Notes: generated from the letters alone by a model not told the origin. Positions 48,363 to 58,133 are shown, counted from the first letter of the stretch. The stretch is DNA of 64,000 nucleotides from Streptomyces sp. NBC_01445 (GCF_035918235.1 NZ_CP109485.1:7727001-7791000); one strand, 5' to 3'. Program-made: numbers and translations.

Positions 48363-51308
48363 TCAGGAGAGCCTGTACGTGGTGACCTGGTGAATGCCGT
48401 TGTCGGTGAGGTAGTAGCCGCCGCCGAACTCCTCGACAGCGCGGTCCCGTCCCGAGTCGTCGCTGTTGAGTGACAGCACTTCGTCGACACCGTCCCCGTC
48501 GAGGTCGCCCGCGAAGAAGTTGCGGGCGCCGATGAGGGAACCGATGGTGCCGACGTTCGGAGCCCAGGAGTCCTCGGAGTCGAGAATGCTCGGGTCCCAG
48601 AGGTAGAGACCGCCCTCGACGCCGGCGCCCAGCAGCTCACGCCCGCCGGGGCCGGTCACGAAGCCGCCGCCGTACGACTGCGGCAGGACGAACTGCGTCG
48701 TGTCGTCACCGCCCGCCCGGTACCGGCGGAACGACGCCGTGCCGCCCTCGTACAGCACCCCGTCCTTGGCGAAGTAGCTGTTGTGCGTCCACATGCCGCC
48801 CGCGAGCCCGGAGTGCAGCACCTCGCCGGTGCGGCCGTCGCGGATCTCGAAGTAGTTCTGCGGGCTGGGTGCGTCGGAGCTGGAGTCCCACTGGATCGGC
48901 GCGCTGACGGCCCACAGGTAGATGACCGCGTGCCCGTCGGCGTACGGGATCTCCTTGGAGGCGAAGGTGCCCTCGTTGGGGATGGCCGAGCGGACGCCGC
49001 CGACCGCGGTGTCCGGGGCCTTGGGAGCGGCAGACCAACGGGCCTTGCCGTTCTTGGCGTTGAGTGCGACCGCGTTCGTCACGGGCGAGGTCAGCTGGAA
49101 CGCGTTGAGGGAGGCGTACGACGCGTACACCTGGCCGTCGCCCACCGACGGGTCGGTGAAGCGGACGTCGCCCGCGTCCTTGGGCGCGCTGTACGTCCAC
49201 AGGGTGTGGCCGTCACCGTAGTAGGCACGCAGCTTGTCGGTCGGGACGAGGATGTCCTGTTCGCCGTCTCCGTTGAGGTCGGCCAGCTTGGCCGAGCGGA
49301 CGTACTGGCCCTCGCCGGCGGCGATGGTGGCGAGCGTCTTGCCGGTCTTCCCGTTGAGGACGACCGTCGCCGTGTCGGCCGCGACCACGATCTCGGTCCT
49401 GCCGTCGCCGTTGACGTCACCGAGCTCGATGTCGTGGACCGCGCCCGGGACGGTGGCCTGCCACAGCTTCTCGGGCTTGCCCCCGTCGACGAGCGACGGA
49501 CCCGAGTAGGCCCACACGCCGTTCGACGAACCGCCCATGACCAGGTCGGACTTGCCGTCCTTGTTCAGGTCCGCGCTCTTGGCGTAGGCGATGTCGCCCT
49601 GCAGCGGCGTGACGTGTTCCGCCTTGCCGTTGCCCAGCTTGAACGTGCGGATGTTCTCCGCCTGGTCGACCACGCGCACGTGCGTGCCCTGGCCGTCGGT
49701 GTAGAGGTCCTGGTACATGGGCGCGGCAGCGACGCCCTTCTGCTGCCACGCGACGGTGCCCTTGCCGGAGAACACGGTCAGCGACGCGTAGCGCGAGCCG
49801 CCGCGGTTGCCCGCGTCGTCGATCTCGCGATCGTCCTGGGCGGAGGTGACCAGCTTTCCGTCGGCCACCGTCAGACCCCAGATACTGGCCGCGTTCTTGC
49901 CGTTGCCGGCGTCCCGCTTGATGGTGTTCGACCACAGCAGCGTGCCCGGGTCGGCGCCGTCGATGACCCGGACGGTGCTGGCGCTGACCCAGAAGTTCTC
50001 GTCGAGCGAGGACTCGGCCACCGCGTACTCGTCGCCCGCCCTCGCACCGAGGTCACCGACGGTCAGGGCGGTGGGCACCACGTTCTCCCGGCCGTCCAGC
50101 GTGGCGCGGTGACCGGTCTTCAGGTCGTACGCGGCGACCTCGTAGCGCACCGCGTCCGTGGCGTCCGCCTGCTCGATCGCGACGAGCCGCTTGCGGCCGG
50201 CGTCCAGGCGCAGCTGACGGCTGTACAGCATGCTGTCGGTCTGCCAGGTGACGGAGCCGTCGGCGGTGTCGAGCACGAGGGTGCGGCCGCGCGCGTCGAC
50301 CCCGTCGTCCTTGCCGAGGTTCCAGGAGACGGCGACCTTGCCCTTGCCGAGGCCGTGGATGTCGCCCCAGTTCGCGTACCGGGCTTCCTTGGTGTCGTAC
50401 GTCCAGGTCTTCGCCGGGGTCAGCTTGCCGTCCGCGGACGAGAAGTGGATGCCGGTGATGGTGGCCGTCGCGGCGGCCGGGACCTTCGCGTCGCCGCTCA
50501 TCCGGGGCGCGTCGGCGATCAGCAGCGTGCCGTCGACGATCTTGACCATGGAGGCGTAGTTGTACAGCTTCGACCAGACCGTGCTGCCGGTCTTCCCGTC
50601 GAGGACCGTCACGAACGTGCCGGTGGACAGGTCCGAGCCGGGCGAGGTGAAGGCGCGCGGGTACGGGTTCGTGCCGACCAGCGCCGAGAACACCAGGTCC
50701 GGGACGCCGTCGCCGGTCAGGTCGCCGGTCGAGTAGCCGGAGTCCGAGTGGGCCGAGAACGGCGAGACCGCGTTGTAACCCATCAGGATCTGCGCCGGGT
50801 ACGGCTCGACCCGCCACACCTGGAGCGGCTTGACCTGCCAGTCCGTGAAGAACGAGCTGCTGGTGCGGGCCCACGTCTCGCTGCCGTCGGCGGCGTGGCG
50901 CTGCACGTATCCCATGCTGTTGACGGAGAAGTAGTCGCCGTTCTTACCGATCGGCACGGTGGCGCCCATGCCGCGCACGCCTTCCAGCGTGGACTTCGCG
51001 GTCATCGTGACTTTGGTGGTCGGATCGACGTCCGTGGACGCGCCGTCCAGCTTCGAGCCGCTGCCGGTGCCGGAGTCCGTCGCGGCGGAGCCGTCGTCCT
51101 TCTTCGTGCCGGTGGTGTCCTCGGCCTTGACGTACGGGTCGAGGGTCACGTTGGCGGCCAGCTTCTTCGCCTCGGCGCTGGTCAGCTTCATCGCGGAGCC
51201 GCTGCCGCCGTCGTCGGCCAGGGCCTGCGGGGCGGCGGTCAGGCACAGGCCCGCCGCGACCAGGCCGGAGGCGAGCCGCAAGGCCCGCCGCGAGTGGTGG
51301 GCTCTCAT
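48363..51308 (-). CDS. Secreted FG-GAP/VCBS beta-propeller protein
   Basis: A 981-residue protein with a signal peptide (about 1-31, ASGLVAAGLCLTAAPQALA). The body is made of FG-GAP/VCBS-like beta-propeller repeats. Several Ca-binding loops follow the DxDGDG pattern: GDLTGDGVPDLVF, ADLNKDGKSDLVMG, GDVNGDGRTEIVVA, ADLNGDGEQDILV and GDLDGDGVDEVLS. A low-complexity Asp/Ser/Thr stretch lies at about 40-85. The start codon overlaps the subtilase stop (GTGATGA), with AGGGAG just upstream, so it is translationally coupled to the protease and may be its substrate or cofactor. Confidence 0.88.
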   Translation of the reverse strand: MRAHHSRRALRLASGLVAAGLCLTAAPQALADDGGSGSAMKLTSAEAKKLAANVTLDPYVKAEDTTGTKKDDGSAATDSGTGSGSKLDGASTDVDPTTKVTMTAKSTLEGVRGMGATVPIGKNGDYFSVNSMGYVQRHAADGSETWARTSSSFFTDWQVKPLQVWRVEPYPAQILMGYNAVSPFSAHSDSGYSTGDLTGDGVPDLVFSALVGTNPYPRAFTSPGSDLSTGTFVTVLDGKTGSTVWSKLYNYASMVKIVDGTLLIADAPRMSGDAKVPAAATATITGIHFSSADGKLTPAKTWTYDTKEARYANWGDIHGLGKGKVAVSWNLGKDDGVDARGRTLVLDTADGSVTWQTDSMLYSRQLRLDAGRKRLVAIEQADATDAVRYEVAAYDLKTGHRATLDGRENVVPTALTVGDLGARAGDEYAVAESSLDENFWVSASTVRVIDGADPGTLLWSNTIKRDAGNGKNAASIWGLTVADGKLVTSAQDDREIDDAGNRGGSRYASLTVFSGKGTVAWQQKGVAAAPMYQDLYTDGQGTHVRVVDQAENIRTFKLGNGKAEHVTPLQGDIAYAKSADLNKDGKSDLVMGGSSNGVWAYSGPSLVDGGKPEKLWQATVPGAVHDIELGDVNGDGRTEIVVAADTATVVLNGKTGKTLATIAAGEGQYVRSAKLADLNGDGEQDILVPTDKLRAYYGDGHTLWTYSAPKDAGDVRFTDPSVGDGQVYASYASLNAFQLTSPVTNAVALNAKNGKARWSAAPKAPDTAVGGVRSAIPNEGTFASKEIPYADGHAVIYLWAVSAPIQWDSSSDAPSPQNYFEIRDGRTGEVLHSGLAGGMWTHNSYFAKDGVLYEGGTASFRRYRAGGDDTTQFVLPQSYGGGFVTGPGGRELLGAGVEGGLYLWDPSILDSEDSWAPNVGTIGSLIGARNFFAGDLDGDGVDEVLSLNSDDSGRDRAVEEFGGGYYLTDNGIHQVTTYRLS

Positions 51309-53935
51309 CACTTGGCTCCCTGCGTGAAGCGGACGGCGGTGCCGTCGGCGATCACGGACTGGTTGTAGGAGTACTGCAGGGCGTCGGTGCCGGACTGGTT
51401 CAAGATGCCGACGGTGGCGCCGGCGCCCTTGTCCGCGACGGACTTGTACTGGAGGGTCACGGCGCCGGTGGCCTCGTCGAAGACGACCTCGAAGGTGGCG
51501 CGGCCCGAAGTGCCGTTAGCGTAGGCGGCGTTGTTCCACACGATCGCGAACTTGCGGCTGCCCTTGGTGCCGGTGGTGGCCGTCTGCACGGACGACTTCT
51601 TGTCGACCGTCAGGTCGTCCCACAGCGGGGCGACCAAGCCCTTCACACTGTTCACGCCGGTCGTCGGCAGGGCGCTGTTGTTGTAGTCACCGACGCGCGA
51701 GGACAGGAAGTTGACCAGGCCGTCCGTGGTGACCGAGGCGGAGGAGTACGCGACGCCGTAGTGCTTCACCGAGAAGGGCAGCGCGACGGTGGCCGAGTCC
51801 TCGTCACCGGACAGGGCGACCTTGTTGGAGCCCGCGATCCAGGAGTACGTGGCCGGGGCGCAGCTGTTGCCCGAGTTGTCCGTGCGGTTCGGGACCTGGA
51901 CGTTCTTGGTCAGGTCGGCGGCGCCGACGGTGGCGCTGCCGTTGTAGACGCCGTTGCACAGGACCGGGGCCGCGGGCTTCACCGCCAGGCTGTAGGAGCC
52001 CTCGGAGACCTTGGCGAAGGAGTACTTGCCCTGGGCGTTCGAGGTCACGGCGTCCAGCGGCGAGCCGTTCAGCTCGACTCTCGCACCGGCGAGGGCCTTG
52101 CCGGTGACGTCGAGGACGGTGCCGGAGACCTGGTGCGAGGGAACCGCGGTCAGCGCGATGTCCTGGGTGAAGGCCTGCTGGGCGGCGAGCGTGACACCGG
52201 TCGCCGAGCCGTTCGCGTAGCCGTAGCCGCTGAAGGCGAAGGAGTACGTGCCGGCGGGCAGCGGCAGACGGTACGCGCCGTCCGCGCCGGTGGTGACCGT
52301 ACGGACCGAGCCGGCGGCTTCGGTGGCCTTCACGGTGATGTTCGGCAGAGCCGCGCCGGTCGCCTTGTCGGTGGCCTTGCCGGTGACGGTGGCCGCGGTG
52401 TGCGGGGCCTTGTCGACGGAGGCGAGGATGTCGAGCTTGCCCTCACCCCAGACGTTGTTCATGCCGGCGGTGCCGCCGCAGTGCGTGTCGTCGACGTCGA
52501 TCGCGCCCTCGTTGAGGAGCTTGCGCGTCTCGTCGATGTTGCCGATCAGCGACGGAGCCGCCGACCACAGCAGCGCGACCGCACCCGCGACGTGCGGCGT
52601 CGCCATCGACGTACCACTGATGGTCTTGTACGACGAACCCGGCCACGTGGAGGGGACGTTGACGCCCGGCGCCGAGATGTTCGGCTTCGCCGAGCCGTCG
52701 ATCGGGGAGGGGCCGAAACCGGAGAAGGAAGCGATCTTGCCGGCTGAGTCGTAGGCGCCGACACCGTAGGACGAGACCTGCGCGCCGGGCGGGTGGGTCG
52801 TCGAACAGGTCTTGCCGTCACCGTCGTTGCCGGCCGCGAAGGCCTCGAAGATGCCCGCGGAGTTCCAGGCATCAAGGATGTCCTGGTAGAAGGGGGTGTT
52901 GCTGTCCGGGTTGCCCCAGGAGTTGTTGACGATGTTCGGGGCCAGGTCCGGGCGCGGGTTCTGACCGTTGTGGTCGGTCGGCGCGAGGATCCACTGACCG
53001 GCGGCGAGCAGGTCGTCGTCGTAGCAGTACTCGGTCCCGCAGCCCTTGGCGGCGATCCACTTCGCGTTCGGTGCGACGCCGATGCCGTTCTTGCCGACCA
53101 TCGTGCCCATCGTGTGGGTGCCGTGGCCGTTGTTGTCACACGGGGTGCCGTCGGAGGGGCAGTTCCCGGACGGGTCGTAGAAGTTGTAGTCGTGTGTGAA
53201 GGTGCCGTCGCCGTTGTTGCCGCGGTACTGCTTCACCAGGTCCGGGTGGTCGTACTGCACACCGGAGTCGACGCTGGCGATGACGATGCCCTCGCCGCGG
53301 TCCTCGTACTGCTTCCACACCTGGTCGGCCTTGATGTCGGCGATGCCCCACTCGGGGGTGTCGTCGCCGCTGGCGGACGAGTCGGTCCCCGCCGACGTGG
53401 TGCGCGACTTGGTGACCTTCTTGTCGGAGGTCTCGGAGTCGTCGAGCTTGAACTTCTGCTCCTTGACGACCGACGCGACGTCCGAGCGCTTGGCGAGCTC
53501 GTTGACGAGGGCCTCGTCACCGGTGACCTGGATCGTGTTGGCGATCCAGTAGTCCTTGTGCCCGACCTTCTCCTTGTCCAGGAAGGAGGTGAGCGACTTC
53601 TGGCTGTCCGCGGCGTGCGCGCGCAGCTCCTTGTATGCGGCCTTGGCCTTGGCGGCGTGTGTCTTCTGCTTCTTGGCGCCGGACAGGTCCGCCTGGTCCT
53701 TCAGGACGACGAAGAACTTCGCGTCGCCGCCCTTGGCGACGGCGCTGCGCAGCGACGAGTCGATCTTCGCGGTGGCCGCGGCGGACGGGGTGTCGGCTGC
53801 GACGGCCGGCATGACGCCGGCGGCCAGAGCGGTCGCGGTGAACGCGGCCACTGCCCATGAATGGGGTCTCCCCTGTTCGAGCGAAGTCGAGAACTTGGGG
53901 AAGGATCTGCGCCGGGGCGGTCGGGGCAGGTGCAT
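51308..53935 (-). CDS. Secreted S8 (subtilisin) peptidase, bacillopeptidase F-like
   Basis: An 875-residue protein with GGAGGAG before the ATG at 53935. The signal peptide ends around residue 47 (MPAVAA). An I9-like inhibitor pro-region (about 70-165) follows. The catalytic domain has Asp223 (SVDSGVQ), His271 (NNGHGTHTMG), Asn338 (oxyanion) and Ser443 (SGTSMATPHVAG), a full triad. Two carboxypeptidase-regulatory-like beta domains (about 525-690, TDKATGAALPNITVKATEA and DVTGKALAGARVELNG) and a final jelly-roll region follow. A secreted multi-domain protease. Its stop overlaps the FG-GAP start. Confidence 0.94.
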   Translation of the reverse strand: MHLPRPPRRRSFPKFSTSLEQGRPHSWAVAAFTATALAAGVMPAVAADTPSAAATAKIDSSLRSAVAKGGDAKFFVVLKDQADLSGAKKQKTHAAKAKAAYKELRAHAADSQKSLTSFLDKEKVGHKDYWIANTIQVTGDEALVNELAKRSDVASVVKEQKFKLDDSETSDKKVTKSRTTSAGTDSSASGDDTPEWGIADIKADQVWKQYEDRGEGIVIASVDSGVQYDHPDLVKQYRGNNGDGTFTHDYNFYDPSGNCPSDGTPCDNNGHGTHTMGTMVGKNGIGVAPNAKWIAAKGCGTEYCYDDDLLAAGQWILAPTDHNGQNPRPDLAPNIVNNSWGNPDSNTPFYQDILDAWNSAGIFEAFAAGNDGDGKTCSTTHPPGAQVSSYGVGAYDSAGKIASFSGFGPSPIDGSAKPNISAPGVNVPSTWPGSSYKTISGTSMATPHVAGAVALLWSAAPSLIGNIDETRKLLNEGAIDVDDTHCGGTAGMNNVWGEGKLDILASVDKAPHTAATVTGKATDKATGAALPNITVKATEAAGSVRTVTTGADGAYRLPLPAGTYSFAFSGYGYANGSATGVTLAAQQAFTQDIALTAVPSHQVSGTVLDVTGKALAGARVELNGSPLDAVTSNAQGKYSFAKVSEGSYSLAVKPAAPVLCNGVYNGSATVGAADLTKNVQVPNRTDNSGNSCAPATYSWIAGSNKVALSGDEDSATVALPFSVKHYGVAYSSASVTTDGLVNFLSSRVGDYNNSALPTTGVNSVKGLVAPLWDDLTVDKKSSVQTATTGTKGSRKFAIVWNNAAYANGTSGRATFEVVFDEATGAVTLQYKSVADKGAGATVGILNQSGTDALQYSYNQSVIADGTAVRFTQGAK

Positions 53936-54068
53936 CGGGGTGCTCCTCCGGGAACGGTACGGGGAGTTCGCACGCTAGGAAGGCGCCGTTACTGAGGAAT
54001 TACTGGCAGGGTGACGGGCGTCTCTGGCGCCCGAAAACTATCACCGCTAGTTTGGGTCGCAGGACCAG

Positions 54069-54098
54069 CAGGCAGTACCAGGCGAGTTCAGGCAGTAC
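54069..54098 (+). promoter_or_regulatory. Tandem CAGGCAGTAC repeats upstream of the aldehyde dehydrogenase gene
   Basis: Two identical 10-bp copies, at 54069-54078 and 54089-54098, are spaced 20 bp start to start (about two helical turns), 15-44 bp before the ATG. A CGGGCG/CGCCCG dyad also lies at 54015-54033 in the same divergent gap. An operator or activator site is likely. Confidence 0.5.
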
Positions 54099-54112
54099 TC
54101 GGGAGGAGAGCC

Positions 54113-55501
54113 ATGAAGGCCCACGACGGGATGTACATCGGCGGCGAGTGGCGGGCCGCCGCGGGCACGGACACGATCGCGGTGGTCGACCCGGCCGACG
54201 AGCAGGTCATCGCCCATGTCCCGGCGGGCATCGCCGAGGACGTCGACGCCGCCGTGTTCGCCGCCCACGAGGCGTTCCCCGCCTGGGCCGCGACGCCGCC
54301 CGCCGAGCGTGCCTCGAGGATCGCCGCCCTGCGCGACGTCCTCGTCGCCCGCAAGGACGAGATCGCCGAGACCGTCACCGCCGAACTCGGCGCGCCCCTG
54401 CAGTTCTCGCAGATGGTGCACGCCGGCGTGCCGATCCTGGTCGCCGGCTCGTACGCCGAACTCGCCGCCTCGTACGCCTTCGAGGAGAAGGTCGGCAACT
54501 CCACCGTCTACGCCGAGCCGGTCGGCGTCGTCGGCGCGATCACGCCCTGGAACTACCCGCTCCACCAGATCGTCGCGAAGGTCGCCCCCGCGCTCGCGGC
54601 GGGTTGCACCGTCGTGCTCAAGCCCGCCGAGGACACCCCGCTGACCGCCCAGCTCTTCGCCGAGGCCGTCTACGAAGCGGGCATCCCCGCGGGCGTGTTC
54701 AACCTCGTCACCGGCCTCGGCACCGTCGCCGGCCAGGCGCTCGCCGCGCACCCGGGCGTCGACCTGGTCTCCTTCACCGGCTCCACCGCCGTCGGCAAAC
54801 AGATCGGCGCCACCGCGGGCGCGGCCGTCAAGCGCGTCGCCCTCGAACTCGGCGGCAAGTCCGCCAACGTCATCCTGCCGAGCGCCGACCTCGCCAAGGC
54901 CGTCGGCGTCGGCATCGCCAACGTCATGGGCAACTCCGGCCAGACGTGCAGCGCCTGGACCCGCATGCTCGTCCACACGTCCCAGTACGACGAGGCCGTC
55001 ACGCTCGCGGCCGAGGCCGCCGCCAAGTACGGCGACCGCATCGGCCCGCTCGTCAACGCCAAGCAGCACGCGCGCGTGCGGGGCTACATCGAGAAGGGTG
55101 TCGCCGAGGGCGCCCGCCTCGTCGCCGGCGGCCCCGAAGCCCCGCGCGAGCGGGGCTACTTCGTCAGCCCGACCGTCTTCGCCGACGTCACCCCCGAGAT
55201 GACCATCGCCCAGGAGGAGATCTTCGGCCCGGTCGTCTCGATCATCCGTTACGAGGACGAGGACGAGGCCCTGCGCATCGCCAACGGCACCGTGTACGGC
55301 CTCGCGGGCGCCGTCTGGGCGGCCGACGACGCCGAGGCGGTCGCGTTCGCGCGCCGCATGGACACCGGCCAGGTCGACATCAACGGCGGCCGCTTCAACC
55401 CCCTCGCCCCGTTCGGCGGTTACAAGCAGTCCGGCGTCGGCCGCGAGCTGGGCGCGCACGGCCTGTCCGAGTACCTCCAGACCAAGTCCCTCCAGTTCTA
55501 G
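54113..55501 (+). CDS. NAD-dependent aldehyde dehydrogenase
   Basis: The ATG at 54113 follows GGGAGGAG, giving 462 residues. The ALDH fold shows PWNYPLHQIVAKVAPALAAGCTVVLKPAE, FTGSTAVGKQIG, ELGGKSANVIL (general-base Glu) and GNSGQTCSAWTRM with the catalytic Cys (in the GQTC motif). FGPVVSIIRYEDEDEAL and PFGGYKQSGVGRELG follow. It oxidises an aldehyde to the acid. It is the first gene of a three-gene cassette with an alcohol dehydrogenase and an MHS transporter, so it likely handles an alcohol-derived aldehyde. Confidence 0.95.
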   Translation: MKAHDGMYIGGEWRAAAGTDTIAVVDPADEQVIAHVPAGIAEDVDAAVFAAHEAFPAWAATPPAERASRIAALRDVLVARKDEIAETVTAELGAPLQFSQMVHAGVPILVAGSYAELAASYAFEEKVGNSTVYAEPVGVVGAITPWNYPLHQIVAKVAPALAAGCTVVLKPAEDTPLTAQLFAEAVYEAGIPAGVFNLVTGLGTVAGQALAAHPGVDLVSFTGSTAVGKQIGATAGAAVKRVALELGGKSANVILPSADLAKAVGVGIANVMGNSGQTCSAWTRMLVHTSQYDEAVTLAAEAAAKYGDRIGPLVNAKQHARVRGYIEKGVAEGARLVAGGPEAPRERGYFVSPTVFADVTPEMTIAQEEIFGPVVSIIRYEDEDEALRIANGTVYGLAGAVWAADDAEAVAFARRMDTGQVDINGGRFNPLAPFGGYKQSGVGRELGAHGLSEYLQTKSLQF

Positions 55502-55515
55502 GAGCTCCGCGCCTC

Positions 55516-56598
55516 ATGGTCCGTGCCGCTGTACTGCCCGCCGTCGGCTCTCCCCTGGAGATCACGGAGATCGACCTGCCCGAGCCCGGCCCCGGCCAGG
55601 TCCGGGTCAGGCTCACCGCCGCCGGGGTCTGCCACTCCGACCTGTCCCTGACCAACGGCACGATGCGCGTGCCCGTCCCCGCCGTGCTCGGCCACGAGGG
55701 CGCCGGCACCGTCGTCTCCGTCGGCGAGGGCGTCACCCATGTCGCACCCGGCGACGGGGTCGTCCTCAACTGGGCGCCCGCGTGCGGAAAGTGCCACGCC
55801 TGCTCGCTCGGCGAGGTGTGGCTGTGCGCCGACGCCCTCACCGGCGCGGGCTCGGTGTACGCCCACCGCTCCGACGACGGCGGCGACCTCCACCCCGGCC
55901 TGAACGTCGCCGCGTTCGCCGAGGAGACGGTGGTCGCCGCGAACTGCGTCCTGCGCGCCCCCGAAGGCGTCCCCCTCACCGACGCGGCCCTCCTCGGCTG
56001 CGCCGTCCTGACCGGATACGGCGCTGTGCACCACTCGGCGCGGGTCCGCGAGGGCGAGACGGTCGCCGTGTTCGGCGTCGGCGGGGTCGGCCTCGCCACG
56101 CTGCAGGCGGCCCGTATCGCCGGCGCCTCGAAGATCATCGCGGTGGACGTCTCCCCGGAGAAGGAGGAGCTGGCCCGCAAGGCCGGCGCCACCGACTACG
56201 TCGTGGCCTCCGAGACCACCGCACGCGAGATCCGCGGCCTCACCGGCAAGCAGGGTGTGGACGTCGCGGTCGAGTGCGTGGGCCGCGCCGTGACCATCCG
56301 TACCGCGTGGGAGTCCACGCGGCGCGGCGGCCGCACCACGGTCGTCGGTATCGGCGGCAAGGATCAGCAGGTCACCTTCAACGCCCTGGAGCTCTTCCAC
56401 TTCGGCCGCACGCTCTCGGGCTGCGTCTACGGCAACTCCGACCCGGCGAAGGACCTCCCGGTCCTGGCCGAGCACATCCGCGCGGGCCGCCTCGACCTGA
56501 GCGCGCTCGTCACCGAACACATCGCCCTCGACGGGATCCCCGCCGCCTTCGACAACATGGTCGCGGGCAAGGGCGGACGGGCGCTGGTCGTCTTCTAG
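55516..56598 (+). CDS. Zinc-dependent (MDR) alcohol dehydrogenase
   Basis: The ATG at 55516 lies 14 bp after the ALDH stop, giving 360 residues. The catalytic-zinc residues are in GVCHSDLSL (Cys) and GHEGAG (His/Glu). A structural zinc loop is present as CGKCHACSLGEVWLC, with all four cysteines. The Rossmann motif is VFGVGGVGLATLQAA. It resembles class III/aryl alcohol-type MDR enzymes that use NAD or an NAD-like cofactor. It supplies the aldehyde to the upstream ALDH. A strong terminator follows 26 bp later. Confidence 0.94.
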   Translation: MVRAAVLPAVGSPLEITEIDLPEPGPGQVRVRLTAAGVCHSDLSLTNGTMRVPVPAVLGHEGAGTVVSVGEGVTHVAPGDGVVLNWAPACGKCHACSLGEVWLCADALTGAGSVYAHRSDDGGDLHPGLNVAAFAEETVVAANCVLRAPEGVPLTDAALLGCAVLTGYGAVHHSARVREGETVAVFGVGGVGLATLQAARIAGASKIIAVDVSPEKEELARKAGATDYVVASETTAREIRGLTGKQGVDVAVECVGRAVTIRTAWESTRRGGRTTVVGIGGKDQQVTFNALELFHFGRTLSGCVYGNSDPAKDLPVLAEHIRAGRLDLSALVTEHIALDGIPAAFDNMVAGKGGRALVVF

Positions 56599-56623
56599 AC
56601 CCGGGTGGACCCGTGCCCCACGA

Positions 56624-56649
56624 CCCCGGCCGCCCCCGCGCGGCCGGGG
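56624..56649 (+). terminator. Terminator after the alcohol dehydrogenase gene
   Basis: A perfect 10-bp GC stem (56624-56633 with 56640-56649) and 6-base loop, 26 bp past the stop. It separates the dehydrogenase pair from the transporter gene, which therefore probably has its own promoter or is read through. Confidence 0.8.
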
Positions 56650-56804
56650 CCACAGGGCTGCCCGCACCCGGCCCGCGCTTTCCCATGCACAGGCAAAAAC
56701 TGCTGCTGCGCAACCCGTTGACCCGCGTACCGTCTGGTCAGTATGTTCCCGGCACCGCGGCGCCGCGGACCGTCCCCTCCCCGCAGTCACCGGAGTGTGC
56801 ACGC

Positions 56805-58133
56805 ATGGACACGGCACCATCCGCTCGCCCCGCAGCCACCGCTTCCCCCGAAGCCGAGACCCGCGCCCGAAGGAAGGTCGCCACCGCAGCCGCGCTCGCC
56901 TCGGCCGTCGAGTGGTACGACTACTTCGTCTTCGGCATCGCGGCCGCCCTCGTGCTCGGCGACCTCTACTTCCCCTCCGGCAGCTCGTCGGCGGGCGTGC
57001 TCGCCGCCTTCGCGACCTTCGCCGTCGGCTTCCTGGCCCGCCCGCTCGGCGGGGTCATCGCCGGCCAGCTCGGCGACAAGCGCGGCCGCAAGCCCATGCT
57101 GGTCCTCGCCCTGACCCTGATGGGCCTCGCCACCACGGGCATTGGCCTGCTCCCCACGTACGACACGATCGGCGTGGCCGCGCCGATCCTCCTCGTCGCC
57201 CTGCGGGTCGTGCAGGGCCTCGCCGTCGGCGCCCAGTGGGGCGGCGCGATGCTGATGGCCACCGAGTACGCCCCCGAGGGCAAGCGCGGCCTCTACGGCA
57301 GCCTCGTCCAACTCGGCGTCCCCATCGGCGTGGTGACCGCCAACACCGTGTTCCTCGTCGCCGGCGCCCTCACCAGCGACAGCGCCTTCACCGCGTGGGG
57401 CTGGCGGCTCCCGTTCCTGGTGGGCCTGCTCGTCCTGGCCCTCGCCTGGTACATCCACGCGAAGGTCGAGGAGACCCCCGAGTTCAAGGCCGCGGAAGCG
57501 GAACTGGCGAAGGCGGAGGCGGACCGCTCCCGCTCCCCGCTGCGCAGGATCCTGCGCGAGCACCTCGGCACGGTCTTCCTCGCGGGCGGCTCCTTCGCCG
57601 TGAACACCGCGACGTTCTACATCATCATCACGGGAGTCCTCGACTACACGACCCGTGAACTCGGCATGGAGCGCGAGGCCGTCCTCACCGTCTCGCTCTG
57701 CATCAGCCTCACCCAGCTCGCCCTGATCCCCGCGTCGGCGGCCCTCTCCGACCGCATCGGACGGCTGCGGATCTACGCGCTCGGCGCCGCGGGCCTCGTC
57801 GTGTGGGCCGTGCCGATGTTCCTGCTCATCGACACCGGCTCACTGCTCTGGCTGGCCGTGGGCACCTTCGTCACCAGCTGCTTCCTGAGCATCATGTACG
57901 GGCCTCAGGCCGCGCTGTTCGCCGAGCTGTTCACCGCCGAGATGCGCTACACGGGAGCCTCGCTCGGCTACCAGATCGCGGCCGTGTTCGGCGGCGGACT
58001 CGCGCCGTTCGTGATGGTGCTGCTCCTGGAGGCGACCGGCACGTCGATGGCCGTCTCCGGCTACATCATCGGCCTCGGCGTGATCGCCCTGATCTCCATC
58101 AAGGTGCTTGCGGGGCGGGCGGCTGCGCGCTGA
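56805..58133 (+). CDS. MHS-family MFS transporter
   Basis: The ATG at 56805 gives 442 residues with 12 membrane helices. ASAVEWYDYFVFGIAAALV is the metabolite:H+ symporter (MHS) opening. GGVIAGQLGDKRGRKPMLV is motif A. RVVQGLAVGAQWGGAMLMATEYAPEGKRGLYGSLVQLG is the typical helix 4-5 block. MHS carriers import organic acids or zwitterions with protons; the substrate is not decided by sequence. The neighbouring dehydrogenases suggest a carbon source. The gene end overlaps the urea transporter end by 35 bp. Confidence 0.92.
   Translation: MDTAPSARPAATASPEAETRARRKVATAAALASAVEWYDYFVFGIAAALVLGDLYFPSGSSSAGVLAAFATFAVGFLARPLGGVIAGQLGDKRGRKPMLVLALTLMGLATTGIGLLPTYDTIGVAAPILLVALRVVQGLAVGAQWGGAMLMATEYAPEGKRGLYGSLVQLGVPIGVVTANTVFLVAGALTSDSAFTAWGWRLPFLVGLLVLALAWYIHAKVEETPEFKAAEAELAKAEADRSRSPLRRILREHLGTVFLAGGSFAVNTATFYIIITGVLDYTTRELGMEREAVLTVSLCISLTQLALIPASAALSDRIGRLRIYALGAAGLVVWAVPMFLLIDTGSLLWLAVGTFVTSCFLSIMYGPQAALFAELFTAEMRYTGASLGYQIAAVFGGGLAPFVMVLLLEATGTSMAVSGYIIGLGVIALISIKVLAGRAAAR

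Noticed and set aside
45337..51368. Long plus-strand frames opposite the SARP and FG-GAP genes
   Set aside because: Compositional shadows: low-complexity, Arg/Gly-rich translations without domains, while the minus-strand products have complete family motifs.
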